64,000 nucleotides of DNA from Mesobacillus selenatarsenatis SF-1 (GCF_000813125.1 NZ_BASE01000031.1:1-64000); one strand, 5' to 3'; positions 17,545 to 26,819 are shown, numbered from the stretch's first letter. Translations and numbers: made by a program. Notes: generated by a model from the sequence alone, not told the origin.

Positions 17545-18244
17545 ACTGCAGGATGTTTCAGTTAAATACGGAAGCTTCACAGCTGTCCATAATGTGAATC
17601 TAGAGGTCTCTCCTGGTCAAATTGTTGTTTTGCTAGGGGCGAACGGGGCAGGAAAGAGCACAATATTCAAGACGATAAGCGGGCTGAACAAGGCGTCTTC
17701 TGGAAGAATCGAATTTGAAGGTGAACCCCTTAACAAACGCTCTCCAGATAAAATTGTACAGTCAGGCATTGTCCAGTGTGCAGAAGGGCGTAAACTCTTC
17801 CCATCAATGACAGTAGAAGAGAATTTGAAGATGGGAGCCTATGTCCACAGAAAGAATAAAAAAGGGATAAAGGAATCGATGAAGCACGTATTCGAACTTT
17901 TCCCTATTTTAGAAGAGAAGCAGGTTGATATGGCTGGTTCACTGAGTGGAGGTCAGCAGCAAATGCTTGCCATCGGGAGAGCACTAATGGCTAAACCGAA
18001 GCTGATGCTTCTCGATGAACCATCAATCGGGCTTGCTCCGTTGATTGTAGAGCAGATGTTTGAAGTAATTAAAACCATCAATCGTGAAGGCACCACTATT
18101 CTCCTGGCGGAACAAAATGCAAATGCTGCCTTGAGGATTGCTGATAAAGGCTATGTGTTCGAAAACGGTGCTGTTGTGCTTGAAGGTACTTCAGAGGAAC
18201 TGTTCGCGAATGATGAGATTAAGAAAGCTTATATCGGTGCTTAG
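17537..18244 (+). CDS. ABC transporter ATP-binding protein (LivF-like)
   Basis: A 235-residue ABC ATPase: Walker A GANGAGKST, the LivF-type CAEGRKLFPSMTVEENL segment, signature SGSLSGGQQQMLAIGRAL, Walker B LMLLDEPSIGLAPL and AEQNANAAL. The open frame extends further upstream, but GTG 17537 with GGGAGGGA at 7-base spacing is the likely start. It overlaps the end of the LivG gene, so the two ATPases are translationally coupled. The last ATPase is followed by a 90-base gap before the binding protein gene. Confidence 0.88.
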   Translation: MLKLQDVSVKYGSFTAVHNVNLEVSPGQIVVLLGANGAGKSTIFKTISGLNKASSGRIEFEGEPLNKRSPDKIVQSGIVQCAEGRKLFPSMTVEENLKMGAYVHRKNKKGIKESMKHVFELFPILEEKQVDMAGSLSGGQQQMLAIGRALMAKPKLMLLDEPSIGLAPLIVEQMFEVIKTINREGTTILLAEQNANAALRIADKGYVFENGAVVLEGTSEELFANDEIKKAYIGA

Positions 18245-18333
18245 AGCAACTTCTTTATTTAGGGAGGTGGTTGCGAAGCGGTTCATTATAATATTTCTGA
18301 ATATTAAGAAATCTAATTAAGGGGGAAAAGCAA

Positions 18334-19530
18334 ATGAAGAAATCTAAACTTTTATTGGTCTTAAGTGTGATGTTTTCTTTGATTTTTAGCCTAGCCGCTT
18401 GCAACAGCTCTGAAAAAACGGATACGGGAGGATTGGACGGCGAAGCATCAGGAGGAGGTACTATTAACATAGGATATACGGGGCCGTTAAGCGGACCTGC
18501 AGCCTTTTACGGAGAACGGACATTGAACGGTGTACAAATGGCAGCCGAAGAAATTAACAATGCCGGCGGAGTTGAGGTAAATGGCAAAAAATATAAATTC
18601 AATATCGTCTCGCTAGATGACAAATATTTGCCAAATGAGGCAGGAGCGAACGCCAAGAGACTGATGCAGGAAAACAAGACACCGATTATTTTCACACCAC
18701 ACAGTGGCGGAGTGGCTGCAATGCAAGTGTTTAACCAGCAGGAAAAATTCGTTATTGGCGCCTACACTAGTGAACCTAAGGTAACAGAAGGCGGCAATAA
18801 ATTAACAGTGAGAATCCCTCCTCGTTATGATGGCTATCTTGAGCCATTCACAAATTATTCAATGGAGAAATTCGGCAAGAAAATCGCCTTCCTGCCGACT
18901 GCCTCACAATACGGAAAGGACTGGGCAGAAAAGCTGCAGCCTCATTGGGAAAAAGCAGGCGGAGAAGTAGTGTATAACTCTTCTATTGACTTCGCGAAAG
19001 ATACTGACTTCTTTACGATCATAACCAATGCCCTGAAGGAGAAGCCTGATGTATTGTTTATCGGCGGACCGTCTGAGCCAACCGCAAAAGTTGCCAAACA
19101 AGCGAGAGAACTAGGCTTCAAAGGCGGATTCATTGTCATGGACCAGGCAAAGTTCGATGAAATGAAGAAGGTTACTGGCAGCTATGATGTCCTTAATGGA
19201 GCGATTGGAGTAATGCCGCTTGTTAATTCTGACAGTCCAGGCATTCCAGAATTCGTGAAGAATTATCAGGCAAAATATAATGAGGATCCAGGTTCAGAAG
19301 CTGGCTTGAATTATATTGCAATGTATGTTTTCGCTGAAGCGATAAAAGCAGCAGGATCAGTAGATGATCCAGAAAAAATCATGGCGCATATGCAGGATGG
19401 TTTGGATAATCTTCCAGAAGACAAAAAAGTATATGTCATTCCAAAGATCGACCCTAATGGTGGATTTGAAGCCGAGCTGATCGTCGCAGCGATTGAGGAT
19501 GGAAAAGTCGTGCCTATCAAGGCAGACTAA
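18334..19530 (+). CDS. ABC transporter substrate-binding lipoprotein (LivK-like)
   Basis: A 398-residue extracellular binding protein of the LivJ/LivK type I periplasmic-binding fold. The signal peptide ends in a lipobox, SLAACNSS, with the lipid-modified Cys at about residue 23, so it is membrane-anchored. The mature part shows GYTGPLSGPAAFYGERTLNGVQMAAEEIN and later AFLPTASQYGKDWAEKL. Ligand residues cannot be assigned by eye. It is the last gene of the transporter and of the cluster, ended by a strong terminator at 19638. Confidence 0.9.
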   Translation: MKKSKLLLVLSVMFSLIFSLAACNSSEKTDTGGLDGEASGGGTINIGYTGPLSGPAAFYGERTLNGVQMAAEEINNAGGVEVNGKKYKFNIVSLDDKYLPNEAGANAKRLMQENKTPIIFTPHSGGVAAMQVFNQQEKFVIGAYTSEPKVTEGGNKLTVRIPPRYDGYLEPFTNYSMEKFGKKIAFLPTASQYGKDWAEKLQPHWEKAGGEVVYNSSIDFAKDTDFFTIITNALKEKPDVLFIGGPSEPTAKVAKQARELGFKGGFIVMDQAKFDEMKKVTGSYDVLNGAIGVMPLVNSDSPGIPEFVKNYQAKYNEDPGSEAGLNYIAMYVFAEAIKAAGSVDDPEKIMAHMQDGLDNLPEDKKVYVIPKIDPNGGFEAELIVAAIEDGKVVPIKAD

Positions 19531-19637
19531 TAGGGGTCATTGTGTAGTCAGTATAGTTACTGGCCAACTGTCCCAATCCCAGTTCCTTTTTATAAAAAAG
19601 CTTTGCTAAAGTAAAGGTACAAACAATACACATTCTG

Positions 19638-19668
19638 AAGGCGGCAGGGAAATGACTGCCGCTTTTCT
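19638..19668 (+). terminator. Terminator of the acyl-CoA/transport cluster
   Basis: AAGGCGGCAG and CTGCCGCTTTT arms with an 8-base loop run into TTTTCTTT. It lies about 110 bases after the binding protein stop. Confidence 0.85.
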
Positions 19669-19744
19669 TTGCTTTCAATGTTTTCAAAGACTTACAATAG
19701 AAAAAAGGTTAACTTGGTAAAGTTCCCATGAAAGGGGAGACATC

Positions 19745-20548
19745 ATGTATAATATGATCGGCATAGACGCTGGAGGATCATTAATTAAAATAGCGTATGA
19801 AGAAAATGGCAGATTGAATTTCCGGAAACAACCGATTGGAGAAATGGATGATGTATTAGGGTGGCTGAAACTTGTTTCCTCTAACAAAAGGGTCTCCCTT
19901 ACAGGCGGGAGAGCAGGAAAAATTAAAGCCGAATTCTTTCCGGAATCAGAGATTATCGATGAATTTACCGCAGCATTTAAAGGTGCGAATTACTTAATGA
20001 TGAAGGAAGGATTGCCTAGTGTTGGTAAATACCTGCTCATCAATATTGGTACAGGCACTTCCTGGTTTAAAATTGAAGGCGAGCACTATGACAGGGTTCT
20101 TGGCAGCGGAATTGGCGGTGGTACTTTTATGGGAATGGGGAATCTTCTTGCCGAACCGAGTGATTTTACAAGTCTGGTGAGTTTATCTGCAGCCGGTGAA
20201 AAAGGAAACGTTGACCTTCTGGTAAAGGATATCTATCATCCAGAAGAACCACCAATTCCTGGTGATTTAACTGCGAGCAACTTCGCAAAGACTGAAGCTA
20301 TTTCATCAAGTTCTGCGGCCGACAAAGTGTCTTCAGTTTTGAATATGATAGCAGAGACCATCACGCTTCTAACCGTACAAACAGCTGCTCTACACAATAC
20401 AAAAAGAGTTATTTTTATCGGAAGTACGCTGGCAGGTAATAAGCCCTTGCAAGAATGCCTTGATTTTTATTGTAAAATGTCGGGGCTGGAACCAACATTT
20501 CTGCAGAACGGGGAATTCAGCGGAGCAATCGGGGCATTACTCAAGTGA
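19745..20548 (+). CDS. coaW: Type II pantothenate kinase
   Basis: A 267-residue type II pantothenate kinase (CoaW), which phosphorylates pantothenate as the first step of CoA synthesis. The ASKHA-fold motifs are visible: GIDAGGSLIKIAY at the N-terminus, LLINIGTGTSWF (about 97-108), GSGIGGGTFMGMGNLL (about 121-136) and a late VIFIGSTLAGNKPL. The length equals that of staphylococcal and Bacillus CoaW enzymes, which resist feedback inhibition by CoA. It is a single gene behind AAAGGGGAGA. Its position after the CoA-consuming cluster may be fortuitous, because a terminator separates them. Confidence 0.9.
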   Translation: MYNMIGIDAGGSLIKIAYEENGRLNFRKQPIGEMDDVLGWLKLVSSNKRVSLTGGRAGKIKAEFFPESEIIDEFTAAFKGANYLMMKEGLPSVGKYLLINIGTGTSWFKIEGEHYDRVLGSGIGGGTFMGMGNLLAEPSDFTSLVSLSAAGEKGNVDLLVKDIYHPEEPPIPGDLTASNFAKTEAISSSSAADKVSSVLNMIAETITLLTVQTAALHNTKRVIFIGSTLAGNKPLQECLDFYCKMSGLEPTFLQNGEFSGAIGALLK

Positions 20549-20576
20549 TGTAAACTACATGCTTATAAGCAAAATT

Positions 20577-20609
20577 AAAAGAGGAGAATCTATTAAATTC
20601 TCCTCTTTC
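20577..20609. terminator. Bidirectional terminator between coaW and the LLM gene
   Basis: A 12-bp stem of AAAGAGGAGAAT and ATTCTCCTCTTT, with A and T runs on either side, lies between two convergent genes and can serve both. Confidence 0.85.
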
Positions 20610-20627
20610 TATCATGAACTATTTTTT

Positions 20628-21644
20628 CTATCCTTTAAAAATATCAGAAACGATTTCGAATGATTTCAATCTTGCTTTATGGTCAAAAATTTGCGCGTTG
20701 ACAATCATTTCGTCTGCCTGTGTTTCATCCAGGAATTGCTGCAGCTTTATTTTGATGGTTTCAGGGCTGCCTACGATAGATGATCCGATACGGCTGCCCA
20801 GCAGCATTTTTTCATACTCACTTAGCTGGTTTTCCAGGTTCTTGACAGGAGGCAGCAATGGACTTGGATTATTCCTGAACAAGTTAAGGAACTGCTGCTG
20901 CATCGATGTTGCCAGGAATTCTGCTTCTTCATCGGTTTCGGCAGCAATCACGTTAACACCGACCATCGCGTAAGGCTCTTGCAATACTTCTGAAGGCTGG
21001 AAACTCCTTCGGTAAAGCTTTAGTGCACCTAAAGTATTTTCAGGTGAGAAGTGGCTGGCAAATGAAAACGGCAAACCTAGTTGTCCTGCAAGCTGAGCAC
21101 TATAGCCACTTGATCCTAATAACCAGATGGGAATATTCAATCCTTCTCCGGGGACCGCCTTGACACTTCGATATTGAGAATCGAGCTCTGGATTGAAATA
21201 TGCGCGAAGTTCATCCAATTGCTCAGGGAAATCCTGACCATCACTGCGACGTTCACGACGTAATGCATATGCCGTTACCTGGTCAGTTCCTGGAGCGCGA
21301 CCAAGACCAAGGTCAATTCGCCCCGGGAAGAGAGATTCAAGTGTACCGAATTGTTCAGCTATCACTAGCGGAGCATGGTTTGGGAGCATAATACCGCCTG
21401 AACCAACCCTAATAGAGGATGTACCAGCAGCAACGTGGCCGATGACAACCGATGTAGCGGAACTTGCTATGCCAGGCATGTTATGATGTTCTGCTAACCA
21501 ATAGCGGTTATAGCCCCATTTTTCAGCATGTTGGGCAAGATCCAGTGTGTTTTTGAACGCATCTGCTGCTGTGCCACCTTCAAGAATCGGAGCCAAGTCG
21601 AGCACGGAATATTTTATATCATTTAAACGTTTGTTGTCGGTCAT
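20628..21644 (-). CDS. LLM-class flavin-dependent oxidoreductase
   Basis: A 338-residue luciferase-like monooxygenase family protein. Family features are [84 protein letters not shown] and [14 protein letters not shown]. Members bind reduced FMN or F420 and oxidise diverse substrates; the substrate is unknown. A related gene is at 35388. It is monocistronic, with the bidirectional terminator behind it. Confidence 0.88.
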   Translation of the reverse strand: MTDNKRLNDIKYSVLDLAPILEGGTAADAFKNTLDLAQHAEKWGYNRYWLAEHHNMPGIASSATSVVIGHVAAGTSSIRVGSGGIMLPNHAPLVIAEQFGTLESLFPGRIDLGLGRAPGTDQVTAYALRRERRSDGQDFPEQLDELRAYFNPELDSQYRSVKAVPGEGLNIPIWLLGSSGYSAQLAGQLGLPFSFASHFSPENTLGALKLYRRSFQPSEVLQEPYAMVGVNVIAAETDEEAEFLATSMQQQFLNLFRNNPSPLLPPVKNLENQLSEYEKMLLGSRIGSSIVGSPETIKIKLQQFLDETQADEMIVNAQIFDHKARLKSFEIVSDIFKG

Positions 21645-21822
21645 TTTTCATCTTCCTTCATCGAATAATATTAACTGCCAGGATTAGCATTTTTACTTTT
21701 CCCAGCGGTTATACAATTCAATAGTAACAATTATCTTTCGGTAATCAAAATAAAATGATTTGAGATAAATCGTATAAAGACATTTAAGAAAGGGAGTTTG
21801 GGGAGGGGTGCGTGGAACAAGG

Positions 21823-22557
21823 TTACCTTATTAAGGATAAGTATTCATATACCTCCCGCAAATTCCGGTAGTCCTGCTCACGGGCTTTTTTTAGATAGAA
21901 AGTCCAAAGATTTGCTGCCATTTTAGCATCTGACAATGCATGATGCCTATCGTTTACTTCAATTCCGCACTCAATGCAAATTTGTTCCAAAGGCAGGGAA
22001 CTGACAACAGGCTGGAATAATTTTATTAAAAATGAAGTATCTATCACTCTGTGTTCAAAATTAAAGCGTAAATGGCTGCTTGTAAATTTCTTCATAAAGG
22101 CTAGCTCATGTTTGGCATGGTGAGCTACCAGTACTGAGCTGCCAATAAAATTTAAAAATTCTATCAGCACTTCTGAAGTTTTCGGGGCAGCCATGAGCTC
22201 TTTCTCAGTAATAGAAGTCAGTGTAAGGACATTAGTAGGTACAGGAATTTCAGGGTTGATTAAAGAGTAGAAAACCTCATCATCTAGTATCCTGGAACCA
22301 ATTACTTTGACAGCTCCTATTGAGATAATCCCATCGCCTTTTTCTGGATAAAAGCCTGTTGTCTCGAGGTCAAAAACGACGACTGGCAATTCTTCCAACG
22401 GACAGTCGAGGCTATTTCCTTCCTTCATTTCTTTTTGCAGCTGCCTTAAAAAAGACATTTGCTGCGGATTTGAGTGAGGGGGCATTCCTGCATAGATGTG
22501 CGACCCAAGCTTCCCGGTCATTTGTCGAAAGAAACGAACCATATCATTCATCCCCAT
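21823..22557 (-). CDS. DnaQ-like 3-prime to 5-prime exonuclease
   Basis: A 244-residue protein whose residues about 60-230 form a DEDDh exonuclease domain: VVFDLETTGFYP (first Asp/Glu), LVAHHAKHELAFMKK (second Asp position occupied within the AHHAKHE segment) and DRHHALSDAKMAA (His and final Asp). The usual AHN-x-D motif is AHHAKHE here, so the second acidic residue appears to be Glu. It follows the DUF294 protein gene by 5 bases on the same strand; this pair recurs in Bacillus and other genomes. It is probably a nucleotide or oligonucleotide-processing enzyme rather than the replicative proofreading subunit. Confidence 0.85.
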   Translation of the reverse strand: MGMNDMVRFFRQMTGKLGSHIYAGMPPHSNPQQMSFLRQLQKEMKEGNSLDCPLEELPVVVFDLETTGFYPEKGDGIISIGAVKVIGSRILDDEVFYSLINPEIPVPTNVLTLTSITEKELMAAPKTSEVLIEFLNFIGSSVLVAHHAKHELAFMKKFTSSHLRFNFEHRVIDTSFLIKLFQPVVSSLPLEQICIECGIEVNDRHHALSDAKMAANLWTFYLKKAREQDYRNLREVYEYLSLIR

Positions 22558-22562
22558 AAAAC

Positions 22563-23579
22563 TTACATCCTCTCAAGCATCCTCCGGACATGTTCATAAA
22601 ATTGTTCACCAACTTTAAGAATTTCCTTCAATGATTTCTTTTCATCTTTAGTGAGCTTGCTCGTATTTACGTAGTGGCCGGAGTCATAATCCCTGTTGCA
22701 TCCATGTTTAAGGCGATAGTCAAGCAGTGCAGAGAAATTCTTGCTGTACAAAGATTTATCTTGATCTGGCATCATGACGTCAGATACAAGGCTGATACGA
22801 GAGAGTGTGGGAGTTTCTTTTATCCCTCCGTAAAATGATAACAACCTTGCTGCATTCACAAAGGGGAGAAATGCTGTTTCCTTAAGATTAATAGATCCAG
22901 TATAGGCACCATGAGTTTCTACAAGCAGCTGGCCAAGTACTCCGACCCCTTTTTTCATATACATTGTGTTATCAAGCATTCTTAACAGCAAATGCTCTCT
23001 TTTAACTTCATCAAAGGCTTTTTCTTTCAATCTGCTTACCAGGCCAGGATTGCCGTGGATCGACCTGGCATCTGCGAATATGAGCAAATAGCGGATTGAC
23101 TCCCATGTAGATTCACCAACCCAAAGTCCAAGTTGTGCCTCCCAATCTTCCATTGATTTACACCACAATGGATTGCTGGCCATAACAGAACCTGAACATT
23201 TTTTATAGCCAGCGATCTCTAATCCTTCGGAAATCTCTTTTCCTAACTTTAAAAAGTACTCCTGTGCTTCATCTGTTTTTAGTGTGAAAACCAATCCGTG
23301 GTCCTGGTCACTCCAAATAGATTGCTCCATTCGACCAGCACTGCCCATGACGAAGAAAGAGAATGGGGAAGGGGGATTCCCATATTCTTTTGAGACTTTG
23401 CATAATGCAGCAGTTAAGACTTGATCATAGATGAAATCATGAAAGTGGTTTAATTGTTCATTGCTAAAAGATGCGTCAGACAGCCTTTTGACTCTTATTC
23501 CATTAATATTTGAATCATGACTCAAGTTCATAAGGCGGACGGCCTCCTTTCTCCATTCATCAAAACACGGCTGGCCCAC
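22563..23579 (-). CDS. DUF294 nucleotidyltransferase-like protein
   Basis: A 338-residue protein of the DUF294 (GlnD-like nucleotidyltransferase fold) family. The core motif GSAGRMEQSIWSDQDHGLVF (about residues 96-115) has the G-S and D-x-D elements of the nucleotidyltransferase superfamily. A helical DUF294 C-terminal domain follows. CBS and cyclic-nucleotide domains, often fused in larger relatives, are absent. The GTG start at 23579 has a poor ribosome site; an ATG at 23531 has AAAGGAGG 11 bases upstream and may be the real start. It is coupled with the exonuclease gene and follows amtB. Confidence 0.8.
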   Translation of the reverse strand: MGQPCFDEWRKEAVRLMNLSHDSNINGIRVKRLSDASFSNEQLNHFHDFIYDQVLTAALCKVSKEYGNPPSPFSFFVMGSAGRMEQSIWSDQDHGLVFTLKTDEAQEYFLKLGKEISEGLEIAGYKKCSGSVMASNPLWCKSMEDWEAQLGLWVGESTWESIRYLLIFADARSIHGNPGLVSRLKEKAFDEVKREHLLLRMLDNTMYMKKGVGVLGQLLVETHGAYTGSINLKETAFLPFVNAARLLSFYGGIKETPTLSRISLVSDVMMPDQDKSLYSKNFSALLDYRLKHGCNRDYDSGHYVNTSKLTKDEKKSLKEILKVGEQFYEHVRRMLERM

Positions 23580-23610
23580 AATAGGGGCCGCCGCTTAATT
23601 ACCTCTAACA

Positions 23611-24930
23611 TTAATTGACAGATGGTCGCTGTGAACTTAAAGGAACATTGCCTGTTGAGGGGATTTCAATTGATCCCTTTACAGCTGCTTCTTTATTGAC
23701 CAATTCCGGATACCCGTAGCTACCATGTTCACTAATATCCAGCCCGATGATTTCTTCCTCTTCCGTTACCCTCAAGCCCTTCATTGTTACCTTCATAATC
23801 GATAGGATGATAAAAGATACAATGAAAGCGAAAGCACCTGAGGCAACAACTCCCAGTGCCTGAACTCCCAGCTGTTCAAGGCCGCCGCCATAAAATAATC
23901 CTGGGTTTCCTACTGTGGCTAGCTCAGGGGTTGCAAAGAATCCTGTTGATAGAGTTCCCCAAACACCCGCCGTACCGTGTACTGATAGCGCAAAGATAGG
24001 ATCATCTATCTTTTTGCTTTCAAAGAAGCGAATACTGTAGAAAACAAGGATGCCGGCAATCAGCCCGATGATGACCGATGCCCAAGTATCAACAAAAGCA
24101 CAGGATGCGGTAATGGCCACAAGACCTGCGAGCGCTCCGTTCAGCATCATTGGAACATCCGCTTTGCCTAAAACAATCCAAGAGATGAGCATGGCTGCAA
24201 CTGTACCAGCAGCTGCCGCAAGATTCGTGTTGAGAGCAACAAACCCAAAGAATGCTCCATCAACAGAAACGGTGCTTCCTGCATTAAATCCGAACCAGCC
24301 AACCCATAGTAACAATACGCTCAATGCTGTGAAAACCTGATTATGGCCTTCGATATTATTAGCTGAACCGTCTTTATTAAATTTGCCAATACGCGGTTTC
24401 AGGAGGATGGTCGCTGCCAGTGCCGCCATTGCTCCAGTGAGGTGGACTACAGTTGAACCAGCGAAATCCTGTTTTCCATGTTCTGCAAGCCAGCCGCCGC
24501 CCCAAATCCAATGGGCAATGAACGGATAAACTAAAACTGAGAATAGAAGTGCAAAGACAAGATATACAGATAATTTTGCTCTCTCAGCAAATCCGCCAAA
24601 GGCAATCGTTAAGGAAATCCCGGCGAATGCCAGCTGGAATAGAAAGAATACAGCACCTGAAAGTCCTAAGCCCTCTACATCGTAACCAGAATAGAAGAAG
24701 TCCGAAAAACCCAGTATCGAGTTACCTTCTCCAAAAATAAGTCCATAACCTACAGCCCAGAAAACGATTGATGAGATCCCAAAGGTAAGAATAGTTTTTC
24801 CTGCAATGTGGCCGGCGTTCTTCATTCGTGTTGATCCTGTTTCAAGCAGGATGAAACCTCCAATCATCAAAATAACCAAAACCGCGGAAATCATAACCCA
24901 TAGGCTATTCATTAAAAATAACGTATCCAT
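23611..24930 (-). CDS. amtB: Ammonium transporter
   Basis: A 439-residue Amt/MEP/Rh channel with about 11 membrane segments. Recognisable are GGFILLETGSTRMKN near the N-terminus, FAGSTVVHLTGAMAAL (about 156-171), WVGWFGFNAGSTVSVDG, SVHGTAGVWGTLSTGFFA with the conserved His, and a C-terminal cytosolic tail beginning around GLRVTEEEEIIGLDISEHGSYGYPE, the usual GlnK-docking tail. It is preceded by a TnrA box at 25003, so it should be induced under nitrogen limitation. No glnK (P-II) gene follows it here, unlike the common amtB-glnK order. Confidence 0.93.
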   Translation of the reverse strand: MDTLFLMNSLWVMISAVLVILMIGGFILLETGSTRMKNAGHIAGKTILTFGISSIVFWAVGYGLIFGEGNSILGFSDFFYSGYDVEGLGLSGAVFFLFQLAFAGISLTIAFGGFAERAKLSVYLVFALLFSVLVYPFIAHWIWGGGWLAEHGKQDFAGSTVVHLTGAMAALAATILLKPRIGKFNKDGSANNIEGHNQVFTALSVLLLWVGWFGFNAGSTVSVDGAFFGFVALNTNLAAAAGTVAAMLISWIVLGKADVPMMLNGALAGLVAITASCAFVDTWASVIIGLIAGILVFYSIRFFESKKIDDPIFALSVHGTAGVWGTLSTGFFATPELATVGNPGLFYGGGLEQLGVQALGVVASGAFAFIVSFIILSIMKVTMKGLRVTEEEEIIGLDISEHGSYGYPELVNKEAAVKGSIEIPSTGNVPLSSQRPSVN

Positions 24931-25002
24931 TTTTTTCTTCCCCTTTCAAATTGTGAATGTAGTTTGTATTCTCGCATGTATTTTTTAATCAATCTACGTT
25001 TG

Positions 25003-25019
25003 TGTAAGAAAACCTAACA
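25003..25019. promoter_or_regulatory. TnrA/GlnR box upstream of amtB
   Basis: TGTAAGAAAACCTAACA matches the TnrA/GlnR consensus TGTNANAWWWTMTNACA with one mismatch. It is centred about 80 bases before the amtB start codon on the minus strand. TnrA would activate amtB here during nitrogen limitation. Confidence 0.75.
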
Positions 25020-25066
25020 TGATTTTTTCAAAAAAGAAAAAACCTCCATTATGAAGGTTTTATAGT

Positions 25067-25405
25067 TTAATATTTTCGGACGCCGAATCGAGCGTTCAAT
25101 TGTCCTTGTATCATTTTCTTATGTGCCTCGTCTTTATGTTTTTTCTTTTCCTTAATCATTTCCTGCCGGATCTCATAAGTCTGGACGCCATCTTCAATTT
25201 TGTTGGCAATCTCCACTAATTGTTCGACATCTACGAATGAATATCTTCTGCTTCCACCAGGGGTTCGCTCCGGAAAGACTAATTTCCTTTCTTCATAATA
25301 TCGTATTTGTCGTTCAGAAAGTCCGGTCAGCTCACTGACAATACCTATAGTTATTACTTTCTTTTCTTTAAAGGAGGATGGGTCTGCAGCCAATTCATAC
25401 ACCAC
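25067..25405 (-). CDS. tnrA: Nitrogen regulator TnrA (MerR family)
   Basis: A 112-residue MerR-family regulator closely resembling Bacillus TnrA. Its winged-helix domain contains [29 protein letters not shown] (written in two parts: residues about 18-33 and 34-46), then [18 protein letters not shown]. The C-terminal tail GQLNARFG is the TnrA/GlnR segment that contacts feedback-inhibited glutamine synthetase. It is encoded apart from glnA and next to amtB, which favours TnrA over GlnR. The GTG start lacks a clear Shine-Dalgarno sequence, so the start is uncertain by some codons. A TnrA box lies just upstream (25432), implying autoregulation. Confidence 0.88.
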   Translation of the reverse strand: MVYELAADPSSFKEKKVITIGIVSELTGLSERQIRYYEERKLVFPERTPGGSRRYSFVDVEQLVEIANKIEDGVQTYEIRQEMIKEKKKHKDEAHKKMIQGQLNARFGVRKY

Positions 25406-25431
25406 GCTTTTTAACAGTTTTAAATATTATA

Positions 25432-25448
25432 TGTCATATTTCCTTACA
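25432..25448. promoter_or_regulatory. TnrA/GlnR box upstream of tnrA
   Basis: TGTCATATTTCCTTACA fits the TnrA/GlnR consensus with one mismatch, at the same position that deviates in the amtB box. It lies 27 bases before the tnrA start, suggesting autoregulation. Confidence 0.72.
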
Positions 25449-25476
25449 TGACTATTAATTTGTATAATAAAAACCG

Positions 25477-25623
25477 TTAATATCCATTAATTAAATTTTT
25501 AAGTTCAGTCAATGTTAATTTTCTTAATTCTTCTTCGCTTTCATTTGTAATGTTTGATTTGATCAGATGCTGGATATAATGGTCCTTTAGTTTTTCTACG
25601 GCAGTACGCAAATGCAAGGACAC
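25477..25623 (-). CDS. FbpA-like small basic protein
   Basis: A 48-residue protein resembling the Fur-regulated basic protein A family: the core AVEKLKDHYIQHLIK followed by LRKLTLTELKNLI. The open frame extends 13 codons upstream, but a GTG at 25623 lies directly behind AAGGAGGG with 7-base spacing and is the likely start. FbpA in Bacillus is a small effector of the iron-sparing response. No convincing Fur box was found upstream here, so iron control is not shown. It sits 13 bases after another small gene on the same strand. Confidence 0.65.
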   Translation of the reverse strand: MSLHLRTAVEKLKDHYIQHLIKSNITNESEEELRKLTLTELKNLINGY

Positions 25624-25636
25624 AGGGAATCCCTCC

Positions 25637-25780
25637 TTAAAAAGTTTCATTTTGAGCAGCACGTAATATTTCTACAGCGTGCTTTCCATGTCTTTTCAAA
25701 AGTTCTTCATACAATTCATCCCGAAAAAGATCAAGCATGATAATCAATTGTGCCAAATCAGAAGTATTCTGTCTTTCCAC
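25637..25780 (-). CDS. Small protein of about 47 residues, function unknown
   Basis: A short reading frame not long enough for usual gene tracks. It is a 47-residue, Leu- and charge-rich, probably helical protein containing LAQLIIMLDLFRDELYEELLKRHG (written in two parts: LAQLIIMLDLFRDEL, then YEELLKRHG) and HAVEILRAAQN. GTG 25780 is chosen because GAGGAG lies six bases upstream; an ATG two codons earlier abuts that site. The FbpA-like gene follows after 13 bases, so the two probably form one transcript. The helix pair resembles small adaptor or Spo0E-like peptides in size only; no family is assigned. Confidence 0.5.
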   Translation of the reverse strand: MERQNTSDLAQLIIMLDLFRDELYEELLKRHGKHAVEILRAAQNETF

Positions 25781-25952
25781 ATTCATCTCCTCATTTCCTG
25801 AAACGGTTGTGAATTTTCATAAGCGTAAAGAATTCTTGCAAAAAAGTCAGCAGGTTCGTCAGGATATCTGACAGGATTTTTTCAAGGTGAAGTTATGATT
25901 AAAGTAAAATCCGGAAAACCTAAAGTGATTTGTACATAAAGGAGGAATGAGG

Positions 25953-26819
25953 ATGGAACAGAATATGCAGCCCGAAAATAGAGGGTATGTCATAAATGAA
26001 TATGACGTACTTAAGAAAGTCATTCTTTGTAGCCCGCAGTATATGACAATACGGGATGTAATTAATGAAACTCAGAAACATTTCAAGGATGAAGGCATAC
26101 ATATAGAAGTTGCCTTGGAACAGCACAATGAATTCGTGAATACTTTGAAAAACTACGAGGTGGAGGTTATCCTTCTTCCATACCATAAAAAATACCCTGA
26201 GCAAGTTTTTACGAGGGATATCGGGTTTACACTCGGCCAAACCATATTTGTTGCGGATATGGCTAGCGATGTGCGAAAGGGCGAGGAGAACGTCCTGAAA
26301 CAGTGGCTCGAGGATGAGGGAATATCCTATTATAATTTAATTGGTGATCAGATCGAGGGAGGGGATGTAGTCATCGATCAAGACACTATATATGTTGGCT
26401 TGAGTAACCGAACCAACCAACAAGCAGCAGATCATTTACAAGGATTGCTTCCAAACTTTGAAGTTAAAGCCGTTCCCTTTAAAGCAGAGTACTTGCACCT
26501 TGACTGTGTTTTCAATGTCGTTTCCCCAAAAGTCGCATTAATCTATCGACCAGCATTGACAGAGGAAGATATTAATCTGTTCAGTTCAAGGTATGACCTA
26601 ATAGATGTTAGCGAAGAGGAACAATTCACACTTGGAACGAATGTGCTCTGTATCGGCTACAAAAGAATCCTCAGCTTGCCAGTAAATAAAGGAGTTAATG
26701 AACAATTAAGAAGTAAGGGATTCGAAGTAATTGAAGTGGATATAACAGAGATCATAAAGTCCGGTGGTTCATTCCGCTGCTGTACACTTCCGATTTTACG
26801 AGAGAAGAGTGGACATTAA
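25953..26819 (+). CDS. DDAH/arginine deiminase-related amidinohydrolase
   Basis: A 288-residue guanidino-group-modifying enzyme of the dimethylarginine dimethylaminohydrolase type (B. subtilis YkgA is a relative). Expected features are present: FTRDIGFTLG (about 87-96), EGGDVV, the catalytic His in YLHLDCVFN and the catalytic Cys near the C-terminus in SFRCCTLPI. Substrates in this family include N-methylated arginines, arginine and related guanidines; the true substrate is unknown. ATG 25953 is preferred to 25947 because the AAAGGAGG site almost touches the earlier ATG. A strong terminator follows. Confidence 0.85.
   Translation: MEQNMQPENRGYVINEYDVLKKVILCSPQYMTIRDVINETQKHFKDEGIHIEVALEQHNEFVNTLKNYEVEVILLPYHKKYPEQVFTRDIGFTLGQTIFVADMASDVRKGEENVLKQWLEDEGISYYNLIGDQIEGGDVVIDQDTIYVGLSNRTNQQAADHLQGLLPNFEVKAVPFKAEYLHLDCVFNVVSPKVALIYRPALTEEDINLFSSRYDLIDVSEEEQFTLGTNVLCIGYKRILSLPVNKGVNEQLRSKGFEVIEVDITEIIKSGGSFRCCTLPILREKSGH

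Noticed and set aside
25800-25830. Fur box upstream of the FbpA-like gene pair
   Set aside because: The best candidate, TGTGAATTTTCATAA, matches the 7-1-7 Fur consensus at too few positions.
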